Part shown: positions 49,171 through 59,996 of the stretch, piece after piece
Numbering within the stretch: the stretch's first letter is position 1
Layout of the letters: each line of letters begins with the position of its first letter
Origin: Cellulosimicrobium funkei
GTDB taxonomy: Bacteria > Actinomycetota > Actinomycetes > Actinomycetales > Cellulomonadaceae
Assembly: GCF_001019615.1 (NCBI RefSeq)
Contig: NZ_JNBQ01000020.1
Span: forward strand, 1 to 61,380
Direction: 5' to 3'
DNA length: 61,380 nt
The notes under the pieces: generated by a model
Told to the model about the DNA's origin: nothing
Seen by the model: the letters and a program-made list of their open reading frames with translations, nothing else
Database searches by the model: none
Program-made: the position numbers and the translations under genes

Positions 49171-49199
49171 GACGTCCCGGCGGGCGAGGGACTCGACGG

Positions 49200-50828
49200 T
49201 CAGAGCCGGTCGAGCGCCTCGAGGAGGAGCCTGGCACCGTATCCCGTGGCCCCGGCGACGACCTCGTGCCGGTCGGCGGTCGCCCGTGCGGGTCCGGCGA
49301 TGTCGAGGTGCGCCCAGGGCACGTCCCCGACGAACTCGCGCAGGAACAGCGCGGCCGTGATCGACCCGCCGCCCGGGCTCTCGACGGGCACGTGCCGCAG
49401 GTCGGCGACGTCGGAGCGCAGCGCGTCCGCGTAGTCCTCGACGAGCGGCATGCGCCACACCCGCTCGCCGGTGGAGAGCGCGGCGTCCTCCAGGGCGTCG
49501 GCGACGGCGTCGTCCGTCGCGAACAGCGCGCCGTGCCCGCGGCCCAGGCCGAGGCTCGCCGCGCCGGTGAGGGTCGCGACGTCGACGAGCACGTCGGGCG
49601 CGAGCTCGGCCACGGCGTACGCGACGGCGTCGGCGAGGACGAGACGGCCCTCCGCGTCGGTGTTCGCCACCTCGACCGTCCGGCCCGACCAGGTGCGCAG
49701 CACGTCCCCCGGGCGGTACGAGGCGGCGCCCACGTGGTTCTCGGCCAGCGGGAGCACCGCGGTGACCCGGCGGTCGGAGCGGGCGCGGGCAGCACCGAGC
49801 ACGACCGCGAGCGCGACGGCCGCGCCCGCCATGTCGGTCTTCATCGGCACCATCGCCTCGCGCGGCTTGATGGAGAGTCCGCCGGTGTCGTACGTGATGC
49901 CCTTGCCGACGACGACCACGTGCCGGACGTCGGCACCGGCACCCGCAGGGAGGACCCCGTGGTCCGCCGGGTCGTAGGTGACGGTCACGAGGCGCGGTGG
50001 TCGTGCCGAGCCCGCACCTACGGCCAGGATCGCCCCGAAGCCCTCCGTGCCGAGCTCGGCGGGGCCGCGGACGGCCGTGTCCAGCCCGATCGCGTCGGCC
50101 AGCTCGACCGCGCGGTCGGCGAACCACGCCGGGTCCTTGACGTCGGACGGGACGTTGGCGAGGTCGCGGACCAGCCAGGTCGCCGCCGCAGCGCGGTGCG
50201 CGGCCTCGATCGGCGCCGTGACGTCGGGCCGGTCCTCGGGCGCGAGCAGGACGAGCTGCTCCGCGGCCGCCTCGGTCGCGGACGGTGAAGCCCCGCTCTG
50301 CCGGGGCTGGTCGTACGCGGCGAGCAGGTAGCCCTCGACGAACGCGCGGACCGCGTCGGGACCCGCGTCGGCGGTGGCGGCGCTGACGACGCGCTCCAGG
50401 CCGCGCGCCGCACGAGCGAGGGCCGCACCGGCGCGCCGCAGGTCCGACGCCGTCCCGCCGCCGACCCCGAGCAGCAGGATCCGCGGGGGCAGGCCCGCCC
50501 AGGGGAGCCGCGCCCCCGACCCCGCGTGCGCGCGCGGCAGGTCGACGCGCACGACCTCGCCGGACGCACCACGGAAGCTCCGCCCGCCCGCACGCTCGGC
50601 GAGCTCCGCGAGGTCGACGCCGTACCGCACCGTCGCGTCGACGGTGCCGGCACGAGGCTGCAAGCCGTCCTCGGCCTCGCGCGGAGGCGCGACGGCCACG
50701 ACGACCGCGTCGACCTGCGCGTCGTCGAGGAGTGCCGCATCGCTCAGAGCGCCCCGGGCACCGACCACCTCGGGCAGCGTGCGCGGCAGCCCGGGGAGAC
50801 CGGAGGCCCGGCGCTCACGTGCGGGCAA
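49200..50828 (-). CDS. pepA: Leucyl aminopeptidase, M17 family
   Basis: 542-residue cytoplasmic metallo-aminopeptidase. Two-metal site motifs are [27 protein letters not shown] and the M17 signature NTDAEGRL, in the C-terminal catalytic half; the N-terminal domain is divergent. The TTG at 50828 directly follows the TGA of the DUF3117 gene; a GTG near 50770 is an alternative start. Confidence 0.9.
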   Translation of the reverse strand: MPARERRASGLPGLPRTLPEVVGARGALSDAALLDDAQVDAVVVAVAPPREAEDGLQPRAGTVDATVRYGVDLAELAERAGGRSFRGASGEVVRVDLPRAHAGSGARLPWAGLPPRILLLGVGGGTASDLRRAGAALARAARGLERVVSAATADAGPDAVRAFVEGYLLAAYDQPRQSGASPSATEAAAEQLVLLAPEDRPDVTAPIEAAHRAAAATWLVRDLANVPSDVKDPAWFADRAVELADAIGLDTAVRGPAELGTEGFGAILAVGAGSARPPRLVTVTYDPADHGVLPAGAGADVRHVVVVGKGITYDTGGLSIKPREAMVPMKTDMAGAAVALAVVLGAARARSDRRVTAVLPLAENHVGAASYRPGDVLRTWSGRTVEVANTDAEGRLVLADAVAYAVAELAPDVLVDVATLTGAASLGLGRGHGALFATDDAVADALEDAALSTGERVWRMPLVEDYADALRSDVADLRHVPVESPGGGSITAALFLREFVGDVPWAHLDIAGPARATADRHEVVAGATGYGARLLLEALDRL

Positions 50829-50996
50829 TCAGCCCACCACGGCCTGGAGCGCCTCACCCAGCTCGCTGGCCTCGGTCGCGTTGAGCTCGACCACCAGGCG
50901 TCCGCCACCCTCGAGCGGGACCCGCATGACGATGCCTCGCCCTTCCTTGGTGACCTCCAGCGGCCCGTCACCCGTCCGCGGCTTCATCGCAGCCAT
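50829..50996 (-). CDS. DUF3117 small conserved protein
   Basis: 55 residues, beginning MAAMKPRTGDGPLEVTKEGR and continuing through RIVMR-type core GGGRLVVELNATE to ALQAVVG. It is nearly identical in pattern to the conserved actinobacterial DUF3117 protein. A start at 50987 is possible. No function is known. Immediately upstream of pepA with no gap, so probably co-transcribed. Confidence 0.88.
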   Translation of the reverse strand: MAAMKPRTGDGPLEVTKEGRGIVMRVPLEGGGRLVVELNATEASELGEALQAVVG

Positions 50997-51116
50997 CGAT
51001 GGCACTCCATTTCCGTTGTCCCGAGTCCACCCCGCACGCGCGAGGAGGGGCGTCCGACCTCGGACGACGCCCGGGGACAGTCTAGTTCACCCGTACCGAC
51101 ATCCCGGGCGTCCGGG

Positions 51117-52334
51117 TCACGGCGGCCAGCCGGACGGCGGGACGAGCCGCCAGAGCGACCACACCCACCACACCTGACCCGCGACGCCGGCGACGGTCAC
51201 GGCGGCCAGCCACAGACGAGACCGCGTCCATCCGACGGTCATCGCCGCGAGCGGGAAGGCGAGCAGCAGGAACCGCACGAGCGACGTGCCGGGCTGGATC
51301 GCCGCGACCAGGTAGGCGAGGTACGCGCCGGACCACGCGTGCATCTCCGGTCCGAGCCGCGCCGCGCCGGGGTTGAGCACGAGGGCGGCCGTCGCGAGCA
51401 GCACGAGCACGAGGACCCACGGGCCGGCGTCGCCCATCAGCCAGCGCGACACGTCGACCCACGGGACGACCGGCACGACCTCCGCTCCGCCGCGCCACGC
51501 CTCCTGCGTGCGGAAGTACCCCTGGTGCACGCCCGTGACGACGCTGCACGCCCACGGCCACACGAACCCGCTCGCCAGGGCGACGGCGAGGAGACCGCTC
51601 ACCCGCGCGGCGTCGGGCCCGCGCAGGTCGCCGCGCCGCCAGCGCACGATCCCGTGCCACAGGACGACCGCCGCCATCGGCAGCGCGACGGCGCGGGAGA
51701 AGCCGAGGAGGACGACGACGAGCGTGGCCCACCCGTAGCGGCGCCGCGCCAGCAGCAGGAGCGCCGACGCCACGAGGAGGAGCGCGAGGGACTCCGTGTA
51801 CGCGACCTGGAGGACGGGGCTGGACGGGAAGACGCTCACGAGCAGGACGGTCGCCAGCGGCAGGCCCGGCCTGCGCTCGACGGCCGCGGCGCCCGCCGTC
51901 GCGACCAGCCGGTGGATCACGAGGACGGCGCCGGCACCGCACACGAGCGCGACCGTGGGCGCGAGCACGTCCCACCCCAGACCGGTGACGGCGTCGAGGG
52001 CACGGACGAGCGCCGGGAAGAGCGGGAAGAAGGCCCAGACGTTCTGCTCGACGGCGCCGTCGGGACCCACGGGGAGCGTGTCGGGGTAGCCGGACGCGTA
52101 GATCTGCTCGTACCAGCTCGCGTCCCACATGCGCGCGACGTACGGCAGGTACGACGGCGCGGCGTCCGTCCAGGGGTTCGCCTCCTGGGACCTCGCGACG
52201 ACGAGGAGGATCACCGCGCTCACCGCGCGCGCGAGGCCGTACACCGCGAGGACCTGCACCCACCACGGCCACGAGGTCGGGCGGAGCAGCCGCGGACGCT
52301 CGCCCGGACCGGCCGCGACGCGCCGCGTGGTCAC
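51117..52334 (-). CDS. Polytopic membrane glycosyltransferase (mannosyltransferase-like)
   Basis: 405 residues with about ten membrane segments. The MWDASWYEQIYASGYPD loop after the first helix carries the DxxWY-type acidic region of GPI/PIG-V-like and related GT-C mannosyltransferases; ALPMAAVVLWHGIVRW follows. Acts on lipid-linked sugar donors at the membrane; acceptor unknown. GTG start overlaps the folP2 stop (GTGA). Confidence 0.72.
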   Translation of the reverse strand: MTTRRVAAGPGERPRLLRPTSWPWWVQVLAVYGLARAVSAVILLVVARSQEANPWTDAAPSYLPYVARMWDASWYEQIYASGYPDTLPVGPDGAVEQNVWAFFPLFPALVRALDAVTGLGWDVLAPTVALVCGAGAVLVIHRLVATAGAAAVERRPGLPLATVLLVSVFPSSPVLQVAYTESLALLLVASALLLLARRRYGWATLVVVLLGFSRAVALPMAAVVLWHGIVRWRRGDLRGPDAARVSGLLAVALASGFVWPWACSVVTGVHQGYFRTQEAWRGGAEVVPVVPWVDVSRWLMGDAGPWVLVLVLLATAALVLNPGAARLGPEMHAWSGAYLAYLVAAIQPGTSLVRFLLLAFPLAAMTVGWTRSRLWLAAVTVAGVAGQVWWVWSLWRLVPPSGWPP

Positions 52335-53317
52335 GCGAGGCCCCGCAAGGCGACCGCCGGAGGGATCTCGTCGCGCACCGCGGCGACGAGGTCCAGGACG
52401 CGCCGGGTCGCCGCGACGTCGTGCGCGCGGAAGACGCGCGCGCCGAGCCACGCGGCGAGGGCCGTCGCGGCGAGGGTGCCCTCCAGCCGCTCGTCGGCCG
52501 GGAGGTCGAGCGTCTCGCCCACGAAGTCCTTGCGGGACAGCGCCATGAGGAGCGGGAACCCGAGGCCTGCGAGGACCTCTGTCCGACGCAGGAGGTGCAG
52601 GGAGTGCCACGTGTTCTTGCCGAAGTCGTGCGTGGGGTCGACGAGGACCGACGCCCGCGGGACCCCGCACGCGACCGCCCGCTCGGCCGCCGTACGGAGG
52701 GTCGCCACCACGTCCTGGACGACGCCGTCGCGCGGGTCCGCGGCGCCGGGCCGGGCGGGGTACGCGACGCGGAACGGGTCGGTGCGAGGAGTCGCGCCCC
52801 CCGTGTGCGAGCACACCACCCCGACGCCGTGCTCGCCCGCGACCTCGACCAGGCGGGGGTCGTGGCCCGCCCACGTGTCGTTGATGAGGTCGGCGCCCGC
52901 GAGCGCCGCCTCGTGCGCCACCTCGGCCCGCCACGTGTCGACGCTCACGAGCAGGTCGGGGAACTCCGCACGGACCCGCGCCACGAAGGGCACGACGCGA
53001 CGGACCTCCTCGTCGGGCGTCACCACGGGACCGACGCCTGCCCGCACTCCCCCCACGTCGAGGATCTCGGCGCCCTGGACGACAGCGCGCTCGACCGCCG
53101 CGAGCGCGTCCCGGTCGTCGAGCTGGCGCGCGCCCGCGTAGAACGAGTCGTCGGTGCGGTTGACGATCGCCATCACCGCGGGCCGCTCGAGGACCCGCCC
53201 GCGCAGCACGAGCGACGTGCCACGAGGTGGGACCCCGAGGGGAGGCAGCGGTTCGGGTGCGTCGTCGGAGTGCCCGCCCGACGGCTCCGCGGGCGCGTCG
53301 GGGGCGGGTGGGGTCAT
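52331..53317 (-). CDS. folP2: Dihydropteroate synthase-like protein (FolP2 type)
   Basis: 328 residues with the DHPS barrel, but key loops differ: MAIVNRTDDSFYAGAR replaces the canonical NxTPDSFSDGG, while INDTWAG, LVDPTHDFGKN and ARVFRAHDV are DHPS-like. Neighbourhood with a LOG protein and dapE matches mycobacterial folP2 (Rv1207), which lacks clear DHPS activity. True folate synthesis is therefore uncertain. Confidence 0.82.
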   Translation of the reverse strand: MTPPAPDAPAEPSGGHSDDAPEPLPPLGVPPRGTSLVLRGRVLERPAVMAIVNRTDDSFYAGARQLDDRDALAAVERAVVQGAEILDVGGVRAGVGPVVTPDEEVRRVVPFVARVRAEFPDLLVSVDTWRAEVAHEAALAGADLINDTWAGHDPRLVEVAGEHGVGVVCSHTGGATPRTDPFRVAYPARPGAADPRDGVVQDVVATLRTAAERAVACGVPRASVLVDPTHDFGKNTWHSLHLLRRTEVLAGLGFPLLMALSRKDFVGETLDLPADERLEGTLAATALAAWLGARVFRAHDVAATRRVLDLVAAVRDEIPPAVALRGLA

Positions 53318-53330
53318 CGCGCCGCGGCCC

Positions 53331-54167
53331 TCAGCTCGCGTCGCCGGCCTGCGCCCGGGCGAGCTCCTCGGTGGCCTCGAGCTCCTCGGCGCGCAGCTCG
53401 GCGCCGCGGTCGCACACGTACTCGACGGCCTCGGCGGGGTCGTCGCACAGGTGGACGAGGTCGAGGTCGTGCGCGCTGATCATGCCGCGTCCGGCGACCG
53501 CCGTGCGGGCCCACTCGAGCAGCCCGCTCCAGTAGTCCGTGCCGACGAGCGCCACCGGGAACTCGGTGATCTTGTGCGTCTGGACGAGCGTGAGGGCCTC
53601 GAACAGCTCGTCGAACGTGCCGAACCCACCCGGGAGGACGACGAAGCCCTGCGCGTACTTGACGAACATCGTCTTGCGGGCGAAGAAGTAGCGGAAGTTC
53701 ACGCCGAGGTTCACGTACCGGTTCATGCCCTGCTCGAACGGGAGCTCGATGCCCAGACCGATCGACAGCCCGCCCGCCTCGGACGCGCCCTTGTTGGCCG
53801 CCTCCATGATGCCCGGGCCCCCGCCCGTGATGACGGCGAAGCCCTCGTCGACGAGGCGACGGCCGACGTCCTCGGCGAGCGCGTAGTCCGGGTGGTCCGG
53901 CTTGGTCCGGGCCGACCCGAACACCGACACGGCCGGGCCGACCTCCGCCAGCGCGCCGAAGCCCTCGACGAACTCGCTCTGGATGCGCATCACGCGCCAC
54001 GGGTCCGAGTGGACCCAGTCCGCGCTGCCCCCCGTGTCGAGGAGGCGCTGGTCCGTCGTCTGGCGGGGGATCTGGTCCCCGCGCAGCAGCACCGGCCCCT
54101 TGCGGTACCCCGTCCCCGCCTGGGGCAGGCCGTCGTCGGAACCCTGGTCACGCACCGTGTCGCTCAT
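53331..54167 (-). CDS. LOG family protein (TIGR00730-like)
   Basis: 278 residues with the LOG signature [12 protein letters not shown] and [16 protein letters not shown]. Family members act as cytokinin-type nucleoside monophosphate phosphoribohydrolases. This long actinobacterial version, with its 60-residue N-terminal extension, sits by dapE/folP2 in many actinobacteria and its role is unproven. ATG at 54167 is set by the TAGGCT box. Confidence 0.88.
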   Translation of the reverse strand: MSDTVRDQGSDDGLPQAGTGYRKGPVLLRGDQIPRQTTDQRLLDTGGSADWVHSDPWRVMRIQSEFVEGFGALAEVGPAVSVFGSARTKPDHPDYALAEDVGRRLVDEGFAVITGGGPGIMEAANKGASEAGGLSIGLGIELPFEQGMNRYVNLGVNFRYFFARKTMFVKYAQGFVVLPGGFGTFDELFEALTLVQTHKITEFPVALVGTDYWSGLLEWARTAVAGRGMISAHDLDLVHLCDDPAEAVEYVCDRGAELRAEELEATEELARAQAGDAS

Positions 54168-54174
54168 GGTCACG

Positions 54175-54180
54175 AGCCTA
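54175..54180 (-). promoter_or_regulatory. Leaderless -10 box TAGGCT overlapping the dapE stop codon
   Basis: TAGGCT ends 7 bases before the LOG ATG. Its first three bases, TAG, are the dapE stop codon (54180 to 54178). Confidence 0.55.
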
Positions 54181-55305
54181 AGCCGCAGGGGTGGCCGTGA
54201 GCCACGCACGCAGCGCGTCGCGGCACAGCGCGAGCTCGCCGACCGGGCAGCGCTCGTCGTCCTTGTGCGCGAGCAGCGGGTCCCCCGGGCCGAAGTTCAC
54301 CGCGGGGACGCCCAGCTCGGCGAAGCGCGCGACGTCGGTCCAGCCGTACTTCGGCGCCGGCGCGCCGCCCGTGACGCCCAGCACCGCGGCGGCGAAGTCC
54401 GCGGCGAGCGGGTCGTCGAGCCCTGGTCGCGCGCCCGCTGCGACGTCGGTGAGGACGACCTCGAAGCCGGCGAAGAGCTCGCGCACGTGCTGCTCCGCCT
54501 CGACGACCGTGCGCGAGGGCGCGAACCGGAAGTTCACCGTGACGACGCACTCGTCCGGCACGACGTTGCCCGCGATCCCCCCGGCGATGCCGACCGCGTT
54601 CATGCCCTCGCGGTAGACCAGACCGTCGACCTCGATCTGCTGCGGGACGTACGCGGCCAGGCGGTCGAGCACCTCGTGCGCCGCGTGGATCGCGTTGGCG
54701 CCCGTCCAGGAGCGCGCGGAGTGCGCCGCGACCCCGGGGACGCGCACGTCGACCCGCAGCGTGCCGTTGCACCCGCCCTCGAGACCGGCGGACGTCGGCT
54801 CGCCGAGGACCGCGAAGTCGGCCGCGAGCAGGTCGGGACGGTTGCGCGCGAGGCGCCCGAGCCCGTTGAGGTCGGACGCGACCTCCTCGTTGTCGTAGAA
54901 CACCCACGTCACGTCCTGCGCCGGGGCGTCGAGCTCGGCCGCGAGCGCGAGCGCGACCGCGACGCCGCCCTTCATGTCGACCGTCCCACGGCCCCAGACC
55001 TCGGCGTGCGCACCCTCCCCCACGACTCGCGTGGGCAGGTTCGGCGGGTCCGTGAGGGGCACCGTGTCCAGGTGGCCCGCGACCACGACGCGCCGCTCCC
55101 GGCCGAGCGACGTGCGCGCGACCACCGTGTCGCCGTCGCGCACCACCTCCAGGTGCCGGTACGCACGCAGCGCCGTCTCGACCGCGTCCGCGAGCGTCCG
55201 CTCGTCGCCGCTCACCGACGGCGTGTCGCACACGGCGCGGAAGAGCGCGACGAGGTCGCCGCGGAGGTCGAGCACGGGCAGGGCTGCAGCGGTGGGAGAG
55301 GTCAC
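54178..55305 (-). CDS. dapE: Succinyl-diaminopimelate desuccinylase
   Basis: 375-residue M20 metalloenzyme giving L,L-diaminopimelate in the succinylase lysine/peptidoglycan pathway. Metal motifs [26 protein letters not shown] and [12 protein letters not shown] are visible. GTG at 55305 has TAGGGT 6 bases upstream. Divergent from dapD, from which it shares a 36-base region. Confidence 0.93.
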   Translation of the reverse strand: MTSPTAAALPVLDLRGDLVALFRAVCDTPSVSGDERTLADAVETALRAYRHLEVVRDGDTVVARTSLGRERRVVVAGHLDTVPLTDPPNLPTRVVGEGAHAEVWGRGTVDMKGGVAVALALAAELDAPAQDVTWVFYDNEEVASDLNGLGRLARNRPDLLAADFAVLGEPTSAGLEGGCNGTLRVDVRVPGVAAHSARSWTGANAIHAAHEVLDRLAAYVPQQIEVDGLVYREGMNAVGIAGGIAGNVVPDECVVTVNFRFAPSRTVVEAEQHVRELFAGFEVVLTDVAAGARPGLDDPLAADFAAAVLGVTGGAPAPKYGWTDVARFAELGVPAVNFGPGDPLLAHKDDERCPVGELALCRDALRAWLTATPAA

Positions 55306-55311
55306 GCCAGC

Positions 55312-55317
55312 ACCCTA
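55312..55317 (-). promoter_or_regulatory. Leaderless -10 box TAGGGT for dapE
   Basis: TAGGGT ends 6 bases before the dapE GTG at 55305; it lies 11 bases from the dapD box on the other strand. Confidence 0.6.
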
Positions 55318-55328
55318 CCGGCGGCGGA

Positions 55329-55334
55329 TAGGGT
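55329..55334 (+). promoter_or_regulatory. Leaderless -10 box TAGGGT for dapD
   Basis: TAGGGT ends 7 bases before the dapD ATG at 55342. With the dapE box it forms back-to-back divergent promoters in only 36 bases. Confidence 0.6.
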
Positions 55335-55341
55335 GGGGCGC

Positions 55342-56334
55342 ATGACTTCTGCGACCCCCGCGACCGCCCCCTCGGCGGCCGCGTCCGAGCCGCGTACGGC
55401 GTGGGGCTACGGCCTGGCGACCGTCACCGACGACGGCACGACCCTCGACGTCTGGTACCCGGCCCCGGCGCTCGGCGCCGCGCCGGCGGACACGACCGTG
55501 CCCGCCTCGCTCGACGCGCTCGCCGAGCGCGACGAGCTGCGGGGCGTGGACGTCGTCGTGGTCCGGACCGAGATCGACCTCGACGCCGCCCCCGCCGACA
55601 CCGCCGACGCGTACCTGCGCCTCCACCTGCTCTCCCACCGCCTCGTCGCCCCGCACGGACAGAACCTCGACGGGCTCTTCGGCGTGCTGACGAACGTCGT
55701 CTGGACCAACCACGGCGCGTGCGCGGTCGACGGCTTCGAGGAGACGCGACTGCGCCTGCGCGCGACCGGGCAGACCGTGACGGTGTACGGCGTGGACAAG
55801 TTCCCGCGCATGGTCGACTACGTCGTCCCCTCGGGCGTCCGCGTCGCCGACGCCGACCGGGTCCGGCTCGGGGCCCACCTCGCTCCCGGCACGACCGTCA
55901 TGCACGAGGGCTTCGTCAACTTCAACGCCGGGACGCTCGGCACGTCGATGGTCGAGGGCCGCATCTCGGCCGGCGTCGTCGTCGGCGACGGCTCGGACGT
56001 CGGCGGCGGCGCTTCGATCATGGGCACCCTCTCCGGGGGCGGCCGCGAGGTCATCTCCGTCGGGCAGCGCTCGCTCCTCGGCGCCAACGCGGGCCTGGGC
56101 ATCCCCCTGGGCGACGACTGCGTCGTCGAGTCCGGCCTGTACGTCACCGCCGGGACCAAGGTGACCGTCGTCGGTCAGACGGACGCCGCGGGCGGGCCCC
56201 TCGTCGTCAAGGCGCGCGAGCTCTCCGGCCGCTCCGGCATCCTGTTCCGGCGCAACTCGCTCACCGGCGGCGTCGAGGCCGTGTCCCGCACCGGCGCCGG
56301 CGTCGAGCTCAACGCCGCGCTGCACGCGAACTGA
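55342..56334 (+). CDS. dapD: Tetrahydrodipicolinate N-succinyltransferase, actinobacterial type
   Basis: 330-residue trimeric acyltransferase with a left-handed beta helix: hexapeptide repeats around [20 protein letters not shown] and [20 protein letters not shown]. The long actinobacterial form carries an N-terminal domain (1-130). It supplies the substrate for DapC and DapE for lysine and peptidoglycan. Confidence 0.94.
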   Translation: MTSATPATAPSAAASEPRTAWGYGLATVTDDGTTLDVWYPAPALGAAPADTTVPASLDALAERDELRGVDVVVVRTEIDLDAAPADTADAYLRLHLLSHRLVAPHGQNLDGLFGVLTNVVWTNHGACAVDGFEETRLRLRATGQTVTVYGVDKFPRMVDYVVPSGVRVADADRVRLGAHLAPGTTVMHEGFVNFNAGTLGTSMVEGRISAGVVVGDGSDVGGGASIMGTLSGGGREVISVGQRSLLGANAGLGIPLGDDCVVESGLYVTAGTKVTVVGQTDAAGGPLVVKARELSGRSGILFRRNSLTGGVEAVSRTGAGVELNAALHAN

Positions 56335-56365
56335 CCCACCACCGACGAGCCCGACGGCGTCCCGC

Positions 56366-57343
56366 ATGACCACGACCCGAGCCTCCCGTCCCCGGGACCT
56401 GCCGGACGTCGGCCGTGCGCGCTCCCGGCGCCGCCCGCTCCGCACCGTCGCCACCCTCCTCACGGTGGCCGCGGTCGGGGTGGGCGGCGTCGTCGTCGCG
56501 CTCAACCGGCTCGACGACGAGACGCCCGTCGCGGAGCGGTGCGCCGCGACCGCGGACGGCCGCACGTGGTACCTGTCCGTCACGCAGGCGGACAACGCGG
56601 CGCTCGTCGCGGGCACCGCCGTGCGCCGCGGGCTCCCGGCCCGCGCCGCGACGATCGGGCTCGCCACCGCGCTCCAGGAGTCCCGGCTCGTCAACATCGA
56701 CTACGGCGACCGCGACTCCGTCGGCCTGTTCCAGCAGCGTCCGTCCCAGGGCTGGGGCAGCGTCGAGCAGATCATGGACCCCGTGTACTCCGCCAACGCG
56801 TTTTACGACGTGCTCGAGACCGTCGAGGGGTACGAGGGCATGGAGGTCACCGTCGCGGCGCAGACCGTCCAGCGCTCCGCGTTCCCCGACGCGTACGCGC
56901 AGCACGAGCCCCGGTCGCGCGCCTGGGCCTCCGCGCTCACGGGTTGGTCGCCCGCCTCGCTGACGTGCGACCTCGCCCCCGTGGCCGCCACCGAGGTCCC
57001 CGCCGACGGCGACCCCGCGCAGCCGTTCCGAGACCGCCTGGCCCGCGACCTCGGCGACGGGGCCCAGGTGTCCCCGTCCGACGGCGGAGACGGGGGCACC
57101 GTGCAGGTCGACGCCTCGGGCCTGCCCGCCGCGGGCGAGGACGGCGGTCCGGACCGCGCCGCGTGGGCCGTCGCCCAGTGGGCCGTCGCCACCGCGAACG
57201 CGACGAACGTCGTCACCGTCGAGGTCGGTGACCGCCGCTGGTCCCGCGAGGACTCGACGTGGAGCCCGATCGACCCCGACGAGCTCGCCCCGCTCGACGC
57301 GGGTCTCCTCCGCGTCCACGTCGCCGTCCCCGACGAGGCGTGA
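56366..57343 (+). CDS. Membrane-anchored lysozyme-like (transglycosylase-fold) protein
   Basis: 325 residues: basic N-terminus, one membrane segment (27-47), then a lysozyme-like region with E105 in ALQESRLVN and DYGDRDSVGLFQQRPSQGWG (112-131), as in soluble lytic transglycosylases. The C-terminal part is Asp/Gly/Pro-rich, with a final domain that is not recognised. Homologues are sometimes mislabelled heavy-metal transporter. Catalytic activity on peptidoglycan is plausible but unproven. Confidence 0.7.
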   Translation: MTTTRASRPRDLPDVGRARSRRRPLRTVATLLTVAAVGVGGVVVALNRLDDETPVAERCAATADGRTWYLSVTQADNAALVAGTAVRRGLPARAATIGLATALQESRLVNIDYGDRDSVGLFQQRPSQGWGSVEQIMDPVYSANAFYDVLETVEGYEGMEVTVAAQTVQRSAFPDAYAQHEPRSRAWASALTGWSPASLTCDLAPVAATEVPADGDPAQPFRDRLARDLGDGAQVSPSDGGDGGTVQVDASGLPAAGEDGGPDRAAWAVAQWAVATANATNVVTVEVGDRRWSREDSTWSPIDPDELAPLDAGLLRVHVAVPDEA

Positions 57344-57363
57344 CCAGCCGCTACCGGAGACGA

Positions 57364-57409
57364 CGGACGCCGCGCCACTCACCCCGTGGGGTGAGCGACG
57401 CGGCGTCCG
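57364..57409. terminator. Hairpin between convergent lysozyme-like and gltA genes
   Basis: CGGACGCCGCG (57364-57374) pairs with 57399-57409, with an inner CTCACCCC/GGGGTGAG stem. It lies in the convergent gap and serves both directions. Confidence 0.75.
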
Positions 57410-57421
57410 GAGGAACGGGTG

Positions 57422-58720
<1,299 letters not shown>

Positions 58721-58762
58721 GGTTCCCTTCCTGCTGCTGCTCGCGCCGTTGCCGCGCGGTCG

Positions 58763-58793
58763 ACCGTACCCCGCTTCACCCGCACGTGACCAA
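58763..58793 (-). promoter_or_regulatory. Candidate gltA promoter
   Basis: TTGGTC (58793 to 58788) and TACGGT (58768 to 58763) are separated by 19 bases on the minus strand. It lies 43 bases before the ATG and below the CRP-like site at 58824. Confidence 0.45.
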
Positions 58794-58823
58794 TCCTGAA
58801 CCGTCACGAGAACACCACACTTC

Positions 58824-58839
58824 TGTGAGGCAGGTCACG
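58824..58839. promoter_or_regulatory. CRP/GlxR-like site TGTGA-N6-TCACG
   Basis: TGTGAGGCAGGTCACG matches the consensus TGTGA-N6-TCACA with one mismatch. It sits between the dapC stop and gltA, centred about 75 bases before the predicted gltA transcription start. GlxR control of gltA is known in Corynebacterium. Confidence 0.65.
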
Positions 58840-58846
58840 TCAGCGA

Positions 58847-59977
58847 TCAGGCTCCGGAGAGTCGAGCCGCGGCCTCGTGGACGCGCTCGTCGGTCGCGGT
58901 GAGCGCGACCCTGACGTGCCCCGCGCCCGCCGGTCCGTAGAACGCCCCCGGCCCCACCAGTATGCCGAGGTCGGCCAGGTCGGACACGGTCCGCCAGCAG
59001 TCGCCGCCGTCGTCCCCCGCCGGTCGTGACCACAGGTAGAGGCCCGCCTCGGAGTGGTCGACCTGGAGCCCGGCGTCGCCGAGCGCCGCGACGAGCACCT
59101 CGCGCCGGCGCGCGTACACGGCGCGCTGCGCGGCGACGTGCGCGTCGTCGGAGAGCGCGGCGACCATCGCCGCCTGGACGGGCGCGGGCACGATCATGCC
59201 GAGGTGCTTGCGGGTCGCGAGCAGGTCGGCGACGAGGGCCGGGTCGCCGGCGACGAACGCGGCCCGGTAGCCGGCCATGCTCGACTGCTTCGAGAGCGAG
59301 TAGGTGACGAGGAGCCCGTCGTGCGACCCGCCGGAGACGGCCGGGTCGAGCAGGCTCGGCACGCCCTGGGACGCGTACGGCTCCGCCCACGCGAGCTCCG
59401 CGTAGCACTCGTCGCTCGCGACGACCGCGCCGATCTCCCGCGCCGCGGCGACGACCCGCGCGAGGTGGGCCGCGTCGAGCACGCGGCCGGTCGGGTTGCT
59501 CGGGGAGTTCACCCAGACGAGGCGCACGTCCGCCCGCCCCGCCCACTCGTCGACGTCGTCGGTCGCGAGCGGCGTCGCGCCGGCGAGGCGCGCGCCCACG
59601 TCGTACGTCGGGTAGGCGGTGCGCGGGTGCACGACGACGTCGCCTGGCCCGAGGCGCAGGAGCGACGGCAGCAGCCCGACGAGCTCCTTGCTGCCGACGG
59701 TCGGCAGGACGGCGTCGGGGTCAAGGGCCGGGACGCCGCGCCGGCGGGCGAACCAGCCGGAGACGGCCTCGCGCAGCGCCGGGGTCCCGTGCGTGGTCGG
59801 GTAGCCGTGCGCGTCGGACGCCGCGGCGAGCGCGTCGCGCACGACGGCGGGCGTCGGGTCGACGGGCGTCCCGATCGAGAGGTCGACGACGCCGCGCGGG
59901 TGCGCGCGGGCGCGCTCCGCGTACGGGGTCAGCGTGTCCCAGGGATAGGCGAGACCGGAGAGGTCGGCGAGTCCCAC
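58847..59977 (-). CDS. dapC: Succinyldiaminopimelate transaminase
   Basis: 376-residue PLP aminotransferase (fold I) acting after DapD. Motifs: NSPSNPTGRV, SDECYAELAW and the aldimine Lys in TYSLSKQSSMAGYRAAF. It follows fdxA on the same strand, the conserved fdxC-dapC order of actinobacteria. GTG start. Confidence 0.93.
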   Translation of the reverse strand: MGLADLSGLAYPWDTLTPYAERARAHPRGVVDLSIGTPVDPTPAVVRDALAAASDAHGYPTTHGTPALREAVSGWFARRRGVPALDPDAVLPTVGSKELVGLLPSLLRLGPGDVVVHPRTAYPTYDVGARLAGATPLATDDVDEWAGRADVRLVWVNSPSNPTGRVLDAAHLARVVAAAREIGAVVASDECYAELAWAEPYASQGVPSLLDPAVSGGSHDGLLVTYSLSKQSSMAGYRAAFVAGDPALVADLLATRKHLGMIVPAPVQAAMVAALSDDAHVAAQRAVYARRREVLVAALGDAGLQVDHSEAGLYLWSRPAGDDGGDCWRTVSDLADLGILVGPGAFYGPAGAGHVRVALTATDERVHEAAARLSGA

Positions 59978-59996
59978 GTGCGGCGGTGCGGGGTGC

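Noticed and set aside
49200-50828. Reading two aminopeptidases from alternative frames
   Set aside because: Only one frame has M17 motifs; others are shadows.
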